In this document: positions 48,883 to 58,123 of the stretch, in pieces
How positions within the stretch are numbered: position 1 is the stretch's first letter
Layout: every line of letters begins with the position of its first letter
Source: Streptomyces sp. S.PB5
Lineage (GTDB): Bacteria > Actinomycetota > Actinomycetes > Streptomycetales > Streptomycetaceae
Direction of reading: 5' to 3'
DNA length: 64,000 bases
NCBI RefSeq assembly: GCF_030403745.1
Contig: NZ_JAQMWP010000009.1
Location: forward strand, 372,001-436,000
Translations under genes and position numbers: made by a program
Notes under the pieces: model-generated
Seen by the model: the letters and a program-made list of their open reading frames with translations, nothing else
Databases searched by the model: none
What the model was told of the DNA's origin: nothing

Positions 48883-51723
48883 TCAACCGGAGAAGCCGAC
48901 GTGCGCGAGCCGCAGCGGGCCGCGCAGCCTGAGGCGGACGTCGTGCACACCGGAGGCCGTCATGCGTGCCGCGAGCGTGACGTAGTCGTACGGCCCTGAC
49001 GTGGGCTTCGTCGGTGAGAGCGCGGCCGTCGCCGCGGTGCCGTCCAGCGACACCTCCACCGTGCCCTCGCCCGCCACGGCCACCGTCACCTCCGTGACGC
49101 CCGGCCCGAAGTCGCAGGCGCGGTAGAGCAGTTCGGCCGTGCGTCCCGGTGCCGGCGTCACCGCGTCGCCGGTCTTCCTCGTGCGGTCGACGATCTCGGC
49201 GCCGCTCTGTTCGTCGAAGTCCGCCCCGTCCAGGCCGCGTTCGGCCACCGGGCGCGGGCCGCCCGGCTCGCCGTCCAGGACGACCGTCGCCCGCAGCCGG
49301 ATGTCCTCGCTGGATGCCCCCACCAGCAGGTCGTACGGGCCCGGTTCGAGGCGGAGGCGGCTGTGCGCCACGTCCCAGAACTCCAGCTCCGACAGCGGGA
49401 CTTCGAAGTCCAGGGTCACCTTCTCGCCGGGCGTCAGCGTCACCCGGCGGTGCGCGGCCAGGGCGCGACGCGGGCGCGGCACGGACGGGTCCACGGCCCT
49501 CGTGTAGAGCTGGGCGACCTCATCGGCGGTCACGTCACCGGTGTTCGTGACCGTGAAGGACACATGCAACGCCTCTTCCCCGACACGGGAGTTCAGATCC
49601 GCGTACGCGAACGACGCGTACGACAGTCCGTGGCCGAACGGGAACAGCGGGGCGCCCTCGTAGTACAGGTACGTCTGTCGGCCGCCGATCACGTCGTAGT
49701 CGAGCAGGTCGGGAAGCTCGGCGTCGTCCGCGTACCAGGTCTGCGGGAGGCGGCCCGCGGGGGAGACGTCGCCGGCCAGGATCCGGGCCAGGGCGGTGCC
49801 CGTGGCCTGGCCGCCGTGGGACATCCACAGCGCGGCCCGCAGCGGACCCGGCTCGATCGCGTACGGGTAGGCGGAGACCAGAGCCAGCACCGTGTTCGGG
49901 TTGGCGGCGCGGGCCGCGCGCAGCAGGCGGTCCTGGTGGGCGGGGAGGGCGAGGGTCCTGCGGTCCTCGGTCTCACGGCCGCCCAGGTGCGGGTCGTTGC
50001 CTGCGACCACCAGCACGACGTCGGCCTCGGCCGCGACCCTGGCCACCGCGTCCGTGCCGTGCTCGGTGATGATCAGTGTGAAGATTTCGGGCTTCGCGTC
50101 GAGTTCCGCGTTCTCATCGGCAACCTTTACTCCGTCGGCGCCGACACAGACGTGGCGACCCGTGCCGAGGTGCCGGAGGAGGTGTCCGTTCTCATGGGGT
50201 TCGAGCCGGAACGTCTCCTGGACGAACCAGCCGCCGGGCTGGTCGGCGGAGGCGCGGACGCGGCCGTCCTCGGCGACCGAGAGATAGCGCCCGTCGGGCG
50301 CACGCAGGGTCAGCACGTCCTCCCCCCAGTCGACCAGGGCGAGTTCGGTGCCGACCGCGGCGGTGGTGAGCGGCGGGAGGTCGGTGCGGCCGGCGAGCAG
50401 GGCCGGGTCGAGGGCGCCCTCGGCGCCGCGCACCTCGTCGTCGGCGGCCGCCTCCGGTACGGAGAGGAACGTGCCGTCCGAGGCCTTCAGCAGGACCCGG
50501 TCCACGCCCTCCGCGAACGTGACGTGCTCGGCGCCGAACCGCTCGTACACGCCCTCCAGCGGGGTGGAGCGGTGGATCAACGTGCCGCTGTACCAGTCGA
50601 GTTTGCACTCGTCGGCGAGCAGACCGGCCACGGCGACGCGGGTGCCGGGCGCGAGCGGCAGCACACCGTCGTTGCGCAGGAGCACGACCGACTGCTCGGC
50701 GGCCTCCTGGGCGAGGGCCCGGTGCTCGGGGGTGTCGTACGCGCCCGGCTCGTCGTAGCCGTCGAACTCGCCGAGGCGGAACCGGACCGAGAGCTGACGG
50801 CGGACCGCCGTGTCGATGTCGGCCTCGGTCAACAGGCCCTGCTCGTACGCCTTCTTGATCCGGTCGGTCATCTTCGAGCTGTCCGTGCCGTGGTCGGTGA
50901 AGCTGTCGACGCCGGCCAGCAGGGCGGCCGCGGTGGCCTCCTCGTGGGTGTCGAAGTAGTGCTCGGAGTCGACCAGGTTGGAGGGCGCGCCCGCGTCCGA
51001 GCAGACCAGCAGTTCCTCGTCCGTCCAGGTGCGCAGGTGCTCGCGCAGATACGGACTGACGTGGTTCGGGCGGCCGTTGACCAGGTTGTACGCGGGCATC
51101 ACACCGGCCACCGCACCCGCCTCGACGGTCTCGCGGAAGGCGCGCAGGTCGTACTCGTGCAGGACGCGCGGGCGCACCGAGCTGGACGAAGTCGCCCGGT
51201 CCGTCTCGTTGTTGTGGGCCAGCCAGTGTTTGAGGACGGGGGCCGTGCGCCAGTACGCGGGGTGCTCGCCGCGCAGTCCGCGGGTGTAGGCGGTGGCGAT
51301 CGCCGAGGTGAGCTTCGGGTCCTCCGAGTAGCCCTCCTCGTTGCGGCCCCACAGCGGGTGGCGCAGGAGGTTCACGGTCGGGGACCAGATGTTCAGGCCC
51401 ACGCGGTCGTCGCGGGCGCGCATCGCGCGGACCTCCTTGGACACCGTGTCGCCGACCCGTCGTACGAGCTCGGTGTTCCAGGTCGCGCCCAGGCCCACCG
51501 CCTGCGGGAACACCGTCGCCGGGCCCATCCAGGCCACGCCGTGCAGGGCCTCCTGGCCGGTGCGGAAGGCGGCGATGCCGAGGCGTTCGACGGCCGGGGC
51601 GAACTGGTGCAGAAATCCGATCTTCTCGTCGAGACCGAGCTGCGACAACAGATCGTCGATGCGCTTCGCGAGCGGCAGTTGCGGGTCGCGGAAAGGCGGC
51701 GTGGGCGGCGTGTGTGCGGTCAC
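48883..51723 (-). CDS. GH3 beta-glycosidase with fascin-like insertion
   Basis: 946 aa from a GTG with AAGGGGA upstream; 26 further codons are open but would run through the operator. No signal peptide, so intracellular. GH3 N-terminal barrel (EALHGVAWMGPATVFPQAVG, ATSSSSVRPRVLHEYDLRAF) with nucleophile D243 in LVCSDAGAPSN; C-terminal GH3 domain (GGRETEDRRTLALPAHQDRL, LPQTWYADDAELPDLLDYDV, LFPFGHGLSYASF) and a fibronectin-like domain (FTVTNTGDVTADEVAQLYTR). Between the two GH3 halves, residues about 450-580, are fascin/beta-trefoil-like repeats (LLKASDGTFLSVPEA, TLRAPDGRYLSVAEDG). Divergent from the sugar ABC operon with its own operator. Likely beta-glucosidase or beta-xylosidase on imported oligosaccharides. 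Confidence 0.9.
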   Translation of the reverse strand: MTAHTPPTPPFRDPQLPLAKRIDDLLSQLGLDEKIGFLHQFAPAVERLGIAAFRTGQEALHGVAWMGPATVFPQAVGLGATWNTELVRRVGDTVSKEVRAMRARDDRVGLNIWSPTVNLLRHPLWGRNEEGYSEDPKLTSAIATAYTRGLRGEHPAYWRTAPVLKHWLAHNNETDRATSSSSVRPRVLHEYDLRAFRETVEAGAVAGVMPAYNLVNGRPNHVSPYLREHLRTWTDEELLVCSDAGAPSNLVDSEHYFDTHEEATAAALLAGVDSFTDHGTDSSKMTDRIKKAYEQGLLTEADIDTAVRRQLSVRFRLGEFDGYDEPGAYDTPEHRALAQEAAEQSVVLLRNDGVLPLAPGTRVAVAGLLADECKLDWYSGTLIHRSTPLEGVYERFGAEHVTFAEGVDRVLLKASDGTFLSVPEAAADDEVRGAEGALDPALLAGRTDLPPLTTAAVGTELALVDWGEDVLTLRAPDGRYLSVAEDGRVRASADQPGGWFVQETFRLEPHENGHLLRHLGTGRHVCVGADGVKVADENAELDAKPEIFTLIITEHGTDAVARVAAEADVVLVVAGNDPHLGGRETEDRRTLALPAHQDRLLRAARAANPNTVLALVSAYPYAIEPGPLRAALWMSHGGQATGTALARILAGDVSPAGRLPQTWYADDAELPDLLDYDVIGGRQTYLYYEGAPLFPFGHGLSYASFAYADLNSRVGEEALHVSFTVTNTGDVTADEVAQLYTRAVDPSVPRPRRALAAHRRVTLTPGEKVTLDFEVPLSELEFWDVAHSRLRLEPGPYDLLVGASSEDIRLRATVVLDGEPGGPRPVAERGLDGADFDEQSGAEIVDRTRKTGDAVTPAPGRTAELLYRACDFGPGVTEVTVAVAGEGTVEVSLDGTAATAALSPTKPTSGPYDYVTLAARMTASGVHDVRLRLRGPLRLAHVGFSG

Positions 51724-51758
51724 GTGGGGTCCCCTTGGAGTGGAGCTGCCGAGCACTT

Positions 51759-51772
51759 TCGAAGCGCTTCGA
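51759..51772. promoter_or_regulatory. LacI-family-type operator in front of the GH3 gene
   Basis: TCGAAGCGCTTCGA, a perfect 14-bp palindrome with the CG-centred GCGC typical of LacI-family operators, 36 bp before the GH3 start. The identical sequence recurs at 51919-51932. Confidence 0.85.
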
Positions 51773-51918
51773 TGCTGGTTCGACACCTGGGTGAGTGTCA
51801 AGGGACGGGTGCCGCCTTTTCAAGCAGTGCTTAAGAAAAGGTCGATCCCAGAAGCTCCGAGGAATCTTGGAAGCGACCCTTGTGCGCCCCCTGGGGTTCA
51901 CTTAACCTCACAGCCACA

Positions 51919-51932
51919 TCGAAGCGCTTCGA
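51919..51932. promoter_or_regulatory. LacI-family-type operator in front of the sugar ABC operon
   Basis: TCGAAGCGCTTCGA again, 133 bp before the binding-protein ATG, followed by GGTTCGACTGATTCGAC half-site-like repeats and a spaced variant (CGAAG, 5 bp, CTTCG) at 51972-51986. The 342-bp gap 51724-52065 holds these sites and no gene. Confidence 0.85.
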
Positions 51933-52065
51933 CTGGTTCGACTGATTCGACTACACAGCGACCGTGGAAGTCGAAGGAACGCTTCGGCTCAGGCAGTTCC
52001 ACTGAAGACACCGCAGCCGACGGCCCACCGCCGGGTGTCCTGGTACGCCATGAAGGGTTGACGCA

Positions 52066-53769
52066 ATGACGCCGAACGCCACCGCTCCCTCCCCAGGTCC
52101 TTCCGGAACCAGCCGGAGAAGCTTCCTCGCCTCCACGGCGGTCGCCACCGCAGCGGTGGCCGGGGGGATGCCGCTCCTCGCCGCCTGCGGCGGTTCGGAG
52201 GGTGGCTCGCGTGAGGGCACCACCTCGGGCAAGAACGCCAAGAAGATCCTCCCGGCGTACGCGGCCAGCAACGTGGTGCAGCCGGACATCCCGTCCAAGA
52301 ACGGCTCGGCGATGGGCTTCACGTCCAAGCTCGACGTCGCCGGCCTCAAGACCTCGGTCCCCGAGAAGCTCGGCAAGGGCGGCAAGGTCACCGTCATGTC
52401 GCCGTTCTGGGGCTCGCCGCCCAGGGGGAACAACGCCTACTACACGTCGATGAACGACCTGATCGGCGTCGACGTCCAGTGGCGCAACCAGGACGGGAAC
52501 ACCTACGACCAGAAACTCGGCGCGGTCCTCGCCTCCAGCGACGTCCCGGACGTCGTGGTCGTCCCCGGCTGGAACATGATGGGCAAGATACCGAGCGCCA
52601 TCATCAGCAAGTTCGCCGACCTCGCCCCGTACCTGTCCGGGGACAAGATCAAGGAGTACCCCAACCTCGCGGCGATCCCCAGCGACGCCTGGCAGCGCTC
52701 CATCTTCGGCGGCAAGCTGATGGGCCTGCCGATGCCCGCCGGAACCGTCGCCAACATCGTGCCGCTCTACCGCCAGGACATCTTCGACAAGGAGGGCTAC
52801 GAAGTCCCGCGGTCCGCCGACGACTTCATGGCCCTGTGCAAGGACATCACCAACGCCCGGGCCAAGCGGTGGGCCTGCGGCGACATGAAGTGGACCGCGT
52901 TCAGCAACTTCGGGGTGCTCGGGGGCGGTGAGAAGCCGCTGTGGTGGAACCTCGTCGACGGCAAGCTGATCAACCGCATCGAGACCCCGCAGTACCTGGA
53001 AGCCATCGAGTGGACGCGGAAGCTGTTCGCCGCCAAGGTCGTCCACCCCAACTTCTACCTGGGCAAGGGCCAGATCGGCGACTCGGCCCCCATGTTCGCC
53101 GCCGGCGAGTTCCTGATCTACAACGACGACATCTCCAACTGGTACGGGCGGCAGGCCTCGTTCGTGACCCAGAACCCCGACGTCAAGGTCTGGGGCATGG
53201 ACATCTGGGGCCACGACGGCGGGAACCCGACGCTGTACGCCGTGAACCCGGCCAACATCTTCGCCTTCGTCAACAAGAAGGCCTCCGAATCCGTCATCCG
53301 CGACGCCCTGGCGGTCGCCAACGTCACCGCGGCGCCGTACGGCACCAAGGAGTGGATGATGACCAACTACGGTGTCGAGGGCACGCACTACACGCTCAAG
53401 GACGGCGTGCCCGTCAAGAACGACAAGGGCAACAACGAGGTCGTCAACGCCTACGTCATGGTCGCGAGCCCCGCCGCGACCATCGCCCACCCCGACCTCC
53501 CGGACTACACCCGGGCCTCGGTCGAGTGGCAGCAGCGGATGGGCGCCTTCACCACCAAGTCCTCGTTCTGGGGCCTGCAGATCACCGAGCCCTCCCGCTA
53601 CACCAACCTCGCCAACGACTTCGAGCAGCTCGAGGACGACATCATCCGCGGGCACAAGAAGATCAGCGACATGCAGCAGGCCGTCTCCGACTGGAAGAGC
53701 AAGGGCGGCGACAAGCTGCGCGACTGGTACAAGAAGCTGCTCGACGAGAACGGTTCCGCGGCGGGCTGA
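52066..53769 (+). CDS. Oligosaccharide ABC transporter, substrate-binding lipoprotein
   Basis: 567 aa, large for a binding protein and of the LplA-like extracellular type 1 group. Tat lipoprotein signal: SRRSFLASTAVATAAVAGGM and lipobox LAAC at about residue 45. The mature part shows GKVTVMSPFWGSPPRGNNAY, DVVVVPGWNMMGKIPSAIIS and many surface Trp/Tyr residues (KPLWWNLVDGK, ISNWYGRQASF) suited to stacking on sugars. First gene of a 3-gene importer; expressed from the operator-controlled promoter. Xyloglucan oligosaccharides are the predicted ligand from the downstream enzymes. Confidence 0.88.
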   Translation: MTPNATAPSPGPSGTSRRSFLASTAVATAAVAGGMPLLAACGGSEGGSREGTTSGKNAKKILPAYAASNVVQPDIPSKNGSAMGFTSKLDVAGLKTSVPEKLGKGGKVTVMSPFWGSPPRGNNAYYTSMNDLIGVDVQWRNQDGNTYDQKLGAVLASSDVPDVVVVPGWNMMGKIPSAIISKFADLAPYLSGDKIKEYPNLAAIPSDAWQRSIFGGKLMGLPMPAGTVANIVPLYRQDIFDKEGYEVPRSADDFMALCKDITNARAKRWACGDMKWTAFSNFGVLGGGEKPLWWNLVDGKLINRIETPQYLEAIEWTRKLFAAKVVHPNFYLGKGQIGDSAPMFAAGEFLIYNDDISNWYGRQASFVTQNPDVKVWGMDIWGHDGGNPTLYAVNPANIFAFVNKKASESVIRDALAVANVTAAPYGTKEWMMTNYGVEGTHYTLKDGVPVKNDKGNNEVVNAYVMVASPAATIAHPDLPDYTRASVEWQQRMGAFTTKSSFWGLQITEPSRYTNLANDFEQLEDDIIRGHKKISDMQQAVSDWKSKGGDKLRDWYKKLLDENGSAAG

Positions 53770-53796
53770 CCACACTCTGAGGCAAGGAGAACGTCC

Positions 53797-54840
53797 GTGT
53801 CCCACAGCACGGTGCCTCGGAGCAGCGCCGAGGCCGGCACACCGGTGAAGACCGCGGCGGCGTCAGGCGACGCCGCCGGCCCCCGGGAGAAACGCGAGAA
53901 ACGCGTCACGGGCAAGCTGAGCCTGCGGCACAGGTTCCGGCGCGACCGCGTCCTGATCCTCATGACGCTGCCGGCCGTCCTGCTCCTCCTGGTCTTCAAC
54001 TACCTGCCCATCCTCGGCAACGTCGTCGCCTTCCAGGACTACGACCCGTACATCAGCGACAACGGCATCGTCTCCATCCTGCACAGCCCCTTCGTGGGCC
54101 TGGAGAACTTCCAGCGGATCTTCGAGGACTCCGCCTTCTGGAACGCCGTCGAGAACACGCTCGTGTTGTTCTTCGTGCAGCTCGTGCTGTTCTTCCCGAT
54201 CCCGATCCTGCTCGCGCTGCTCATCAACAGCGTGGTCAGGCCCCGGGTGCGGGCCGTCGCGCAGGCCGTCCTGTACCTGCCGCACTTCTTCTCCTGGGTG
54301 CTGGTCATCGCCGTCTTCCAGCAGATGTTCGGCGGCGCGGGGATGCTCTCCCAGCTGCTGCGGCAGAACGGCTACGACGGCCTGAACATCATGACCAACC
54401 CGGACACCTTCCCCTTCCTGCTCACCGCGCAGAGCGTGTGGAAGGACGCCGGGTGGGGGATCATCGTCTTCCTCGCCGCACTCGCCTCGGTCAGCCCGGA
54501 CCTGTACGAGGCCTCCGCGATGGACGGCGCCGGACGCTGGCGCCGCATGTGGCACGTCACCCTGCCCGCCCTGCGGCCGGTGATCGCCCTGCTGCTGGTG
54601 CTGCGCGTCGGCGACGCCCTGACCGTCGGCTTCGAGCAGATCCTGCTGCAACGCGACGGCGTCGGACCGGGCGCCGGAGAGGTCCTCGACACCTTTGTGT
54701 GGTGGAACGGCGTCCGCAACCAGGACTTCGGCTACGCGGCCGCCGCGGGTCTGGTCAAGGGCGTGGTCAGCATCGGGCTGGTCCTCGCCGCGAACAAGGT
54801 GGCCCATCTCATGGGCGAGCAGGGGGTGTACCAGAAGTGA
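53797..54840 (+). CDS. Sugar ABC transporter permease (LplB-like)
   Basis: 347 aa from GTG with AAGGAGA upstream. Long basic cytoplasmic N-terminus, six membrane segments, YLPHFFSWVLVIAVFQQMFG and the EAA loop YEASAMDGAGRWRRMWHVTL. LplB/YteP group, which pairs with large binding proteins for polysaccharide fragments. The GTGA overlap couples it to the next permease. Confidence 0.9.
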   Translation: MSHSTVPRSSAEAGTPVKTAAASGDAAGPREKREKRVTGKLSLRHRFRRDRVLILMTLPAVLLLLVFNYLPILGNVVAFQDYDPYISDNGIVSILHSPFVGLENFQRIFEDSAFWNAVENTLVLFFVQLVLFFPIPILLALLINSVVRPRVRAVAQAVLYLPHFFSWVLVIAVFQQMFGGAGMLSQLLRQNGYDGLNIMTNPDTFPFLLTAQSVWKDAGWGIIVFLAALASVSPDLYEASAMDGAGRWRRMWHVTLPALRPVIALLLVLRVGDALTVGFEQILLQRDGVGPGAGEVLDTFVWWNGVRNQDFGYAAAAGLVKGVVSIGLVLAANKVAHLMGEQGVYQK

Positions 54841-55796
54841 CCGCCGTCATCGACAAACCGGCCGACAAACGGGCCGACAAACCGGTCGGCACACCGCGCC
54901 GCTGGGCCGCCCCGCCCCGGCCCGTCTGGGAGGAGGAGCCCTCCAAGGCCGGCCTCGTGGCCAAGGGCATCGCCCTGTCGTTCGCCTGCCTGGCGGTCCT
55001 CTTCCCGCTGTGGATCGTGGTCGTCACCAGCCTCTCCTCCCGCAAGACCATCGACGAGGCGGGCGGCCTGGTGCTGGTGCCCAAGGGCATCACCTTCATC
55101 GCCTACCAGGAGCTGCTGAGCGGCGGCCAGGTCACCCGCGCCGCCCTGGTCAGCATCTTCGTCACCCTGTTCGGCACGCTGTTCTCGATGACGGTGTCCG
55201 TCCTGTGCGCCTACGGCCTGTCCCGCAGCGGGACCCTCGGCCACCGATGGATCCTGATGACGCTGCTCGCGACCATGTTCTTCAGCGCCGGCCTCATCCC
55301 CACCTATCTGCTGGTGCAGTCCCTCGGCCTGACCGACAGCTATCTCGCGCTGATCCTCCCGAGCGCGATCAGCGTCTTCAACATCCTGGTGCTGCGCGGC
55401 TTCTTCATGGGGATCTCGCAGGAACTCATCGACAGCGCGCGCATCGACGGCGCCGGGGATCTCAGGATCCTGCTGCGGATCGTCATGCCGCTGTCGCGGG
55501 CGGTCCTCGCGGTGATCACGCTGTTCTACGCCGTCGGGTACTGGAGCGCCTGGTTCAACGCGTCGCTGTACCTGAACCAGCAGGACATGATGCCGTTGCA
55601 GAACGTCATGATCCAGCTGGTGCAGCGGCAGGAGGCGCCGGTCGGTCTGAGCCAGGCGATCCGGACCGGGCAGCTGTCGGGGCTGGCCATTCAGATGGCG
55701 GTCATGGTGATGGCGTTGCTGCCGGTGGCGGTGCTTTCGCCGTTTGTGCAGCGGCATTTCAAGAAGGGCATGTTGACCGGTGCGGTGAAGGGTTGA
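54837..55796 (+). CDS. Sugar ABC transporter permease (YtcP/LplC-like)
   Basis: 319 aa from a GTG overlapping the preceding TGA. Short DKPADKRADK repeat at the N-terminus, six membrane segments, EAA loop IDSARIDGAGDLRILLRIVM and the family ending FVQRHFKKGMLTGAVKG. No ATPase gene follows; such Streptomyces importers normally share a multitask MsiK-type ATPase encoded elsewhere. Confidence 0.9.
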   Translation: MTAVIDKPADKRADKPVGTPRRWAAPPRPVWEEEPSKAGLVAKGIALSFACLAVLFPLWIVVVTSLSSRKTIDEAGGLVLVPKGITFIAYQELLSGGQVTRAALVSIFVTLFGTLFSMTVSVLCAYGLSRSGTLGHRWILMTLLATMFFSAGLIPTYLLVQSLGLTDSYLALILPSAISVFNILVLRGFFMGISQELIDSARIDGAGDLRILLRIVMPLSRAVLAVITLFYAVGYWSAWFNASLYLNQQDMMPLQNVMIQLVQRQEAPVGLSQAIRTGQLSGLAIQMAVMVMALLPVAVLSPFVQRHFKKGMLTGAVKG

Positions 55797-55809
55797 GCCG
55801 CGCCTACTG

Positions 55810-55890
55810 AGTGGGGTGCGTTTGGCCGGTTGGCGGCTGCGGGTTCGTCGTGGCTGGTCGCGCAGTTCCCCGCGCCCCTTCAGGTACGTC
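55810..55890 (-). repeat. Dispersed repeat family 1, copy 4 (opposite orientation, partial)
   Basis: On the minus strand: CCTGAAGGGGCGCGGGGAAC, TGCGCGACCAGCCACGACG and CCCGCAGCCGCC. It lies just after the permease stop, in the same relation to that gene as copies 2 and 3 have to their minus-strand genes, and may end the transporter transcript. Confidence 0.75.
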
Positions 55891-55921
55891 CCCTCCCGTT
55901 TCTCACACAGCGAGGTGTGTC

Positions 55922-58123
55922 ATGCATGCGTCCAGCCTGAGCCGTCGTGCCGTTCTTGCCGGAACTGCCGCGGCCGTTGCGCTCACTGGTGTCCCCTCTC
56001 TTCAAGGGCGTGCGCATGCCGCCGCCCCCGCCTACCGCTGGCGCAACGTCGTCCAAGGCGGGACCGGCTTCGTCTCCGGCGTTCTCTTCCACCCCTCCGT
56101 CCGTGGTCTCGCCTACGCCCGTACCGATATCGGTGGCGCCTACCGCTGGGACGACTCCGCCGCCCGCTGGACCCCGCTCATCGATCACCTCGGATGGGAC
56201 GACTGGAACCTCCTCGGTGTCGAGGCGATAGCGGTCGACCCCGCGCACCCGAACCGGCTCTACCTCGCCCTCGGCACCTACACGCAGGCCTGGGCCTCCA
56301 ACGGAGCCGTCCTCCGGTCCGACGACCGGGGTGCCACCTGGGCCCGTACCGACCTCACCGTGAAGCTCGGCGCCAACGAGGACGGGCGAGGAGCCGGCGA
56401 GCGGCTGCTCGTCGACCCGCGCGTCAGCGACACCCTCTGGCTCGGGACCAGACACGACGGGCTTCTCAAGTCCACGGACAGGGGGGCCACTTGGGCCGCC
56501 GCCACGGGCTTCCCGGGGGCGCCCAGTGCCTCCGGGCAGGGCGTCACCCTCCTCGTCGCCGCCGGGCGCACCCTTTACGCCGGCTGGGGCGACTCCGACG
56601 GCACCGCCGCCAACCTGTACCGGACCGCGGACGGGGTCACGTGGGAGGCCGTGCCGGGACAGCCCTCCGGTGCCGCCGCCAAGGTGCCGATCCGGGCCGC
56701 GTACGACAAGAACACCCGCGACCTGTATCTGACGTATGCCAACGCCCCCGGGCCCAACGGGCAGTCCGACGGCAGTGTGCACGCGCTGTGCACCGCCAAC
56801 GGGAAGTGGCGCGAGGTCACGCCGGTGAAGCCGGGCGGGACCACCCCCGACGGCGGCACCGACTCCTTCGGGTACGGCGGGGTCGCCGTCGACGCCCGGC
56901 GGCCGGGCACCCTCGTCGTCTCCACCAACAACCGGTGGTCCCTCGTCGACACCGTCTTCCGGTCCACCGACGGCGGTCGCTCCTGGACCTCCCTCAAGGA
57001 CTCCGCCGTCCTTGATGTGTCCGAGACTCCTTATCTCAAGTGGGGCGGCGACGCGGCCAAGTTCGGCTGGTGGATCCAAGCGCTCGCGCTCGACCCGTAC
57101 GACTCCCGGCATGTCGTCTACGGCACCGGCGCCACCCTCTACGGCACCCGGGACCTGAAGAGCTGGGCCCCGCAGATCCGCGGGATCGAAGAGGCCGCCG
57201 CAAAGCTGCTGATCTCGCCCCCGGTCGGGGAGGCGCACCTGCTCAGCGGGTGCGGGGACATCGGTGTGATGTACCACGAGAAGCTCACCGCGTCGCCCTC
57301 GCGCGGCATGGCCTCGAACCCCGTCTTCGGGACGGCGACGGGACTCGCGCAGGCCGCGGCGAAGCCGGCCTACGTCGTGCGCACCGGGTGGGGCGACCAC
57401 GGCAACGGGGCGTACTCGAACGATGGCGGGCAGACCTGGGCGCCCTTCGCGGCCCAGCCCGCCCTCGCCAAGGACGCACCGGGACCGATCGCCGTCAATG
57501 CCGACGGCACCGCCCTGCTGTGGGTCTTCCTGCACTGGGACGGCACCAAATACCCGGCCTACCGCTCCACCGACAACGGGGCCTCCTGGACCGAGGTCCC
57601 CTCCTTCCCGAAGGGCGCCACGCCGGTCGCCGACCCGGCCGACCCGACGCTCTTCTACGCATACGACACCGACACAGGAACGCTACTGGCCAGCACTGAC
57701 AATGCGCTCACCTTCACCGCGCGTGCGGCTGGACTGCCGTCGGGAGACGGTCAGTTCGAGCTCGTCGCGGCGCCCGGACGCTCCGGCGACCTGTGGCTGA
57801 GTGTGAAGGGGAACGGGCTGTACCGGTCCACCGACGGGGGCGTCGGCTTCTCCAAGGTGACCAGCTCCCGGGCCTCGTACGCCCTCGGCTTCGGCAAGGC
57901 CGCCGACGGCGCCGACTACCCGGCCCTCTACATGGTCGGCTCCACCGAGACGATCACCGCCGTGTACCGCTCCGACGACGAGGCGAAGAGCTGGGTGCGG
58001 ATCAACGACGACCAGCACCAGTGGGGCTGGACCGGTGAGGCGATCGCCGGCGACCCGCGGGTCCACGGGCGCGTGTACCTCGCCACCAACGGGCGCGGCA
58101 TCCAGTACGGGGAGCCGGTGTGA
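55922..58123 (+). CDS. GH74 xyloglucanase (secreted)
   Basis: 733 aa from MHASSLSRRAVLAG; upstream codons pass through a repeat. Tat signal peptide cleaved near AHA-AAPAYRW. Two seven-bladed propellers with sortilin-like Asp-box repeats: SDDRGATWART, STDRGATWAAA, STDGGRSWTSL, SNDGGQTWAPF, STDNGASWTEV, STDGGVGFSKV. The GH74 N-terminal motif YARTDIGGAYRWDD supplies a catalytic Asp. No carbohydrate-binding module. Cuts the beta-1,4-glucan backbone of xyloglucan outside the cell. The TGA overlaps the ATG of the GH42 gene. Confidence 0.92.
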   Translation: MHASSLSRRAVLAGTAAAVALTGVPSLQGRAHAAAPAYRWRNVVQGGTGFVSGVLFHPSVRGLAYARTDIGGAYRWDDSAARWTPLIDHLGWDDWNLLGVEAIAVDPAHPNRLYLALGTYTQAWASNGAVLRSDDRGATWARTDLTVKLGANEDGRGAGERLLVDPRVSDTLWLGTRHDGLLKSTDRGATWAAATGFPGAPSASGQGVTLLVAAGRTLYAGWGDSDGTAANLYRTADGVTWEAVPGQPSGAAAKVPIRAAYDKNTRDLYLTYANAPGPNGQSDGSVHALCTANGKWREVTPVKPGGTTPDGGTDSFGYGGVAVDARRPGTLVVSTNNRWSLVDTVFRSTDGGRSWTSLKDSAVLDVSETPYLKWGGDAAKFGWWIQALALDPYDSRHVVYGTGATLYGTRDLKSWAPQIRGIEEAAAKLLISPPVGEAHLLSGCGDIGVMYHEKLTASPSRGMASNPVFGTATGLAQAAAKPAYVVRTGWGDHGNGAYSNDGGQTWAPFAAQPALAKDAPGPIAVNADGTALLWVFLHWDGTKYPAYRSTDNGASWTEVPSFPKGATPVADPADPTLFYAYDTDTGTLLASTDNALTFTARAAGLPSGDGQFELVAAPGRSGDLWLSVKGNGLYRSTDGGVGFSKVTSSRASYALGFGKAADGADYPALYMVGSTETITAVYRSDDEAKSWVRINDDQHQWGWTGEAIAGDPRVHGRVYLATNGRGIQYGEPV

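Noticed and set aside
51724..51801. GH3 start at 51801
   Set aside because: It would place the perfect palindromic operator inside the coding sequence. The GTG at 51723 has a ribosome site and a sensible N-terminus.
55811..55921. GH74 start at 55811
   Set aside because: The first 37 codons translate a dispersed repeat. The Tat signal peptide begins at the ATG at 55922.
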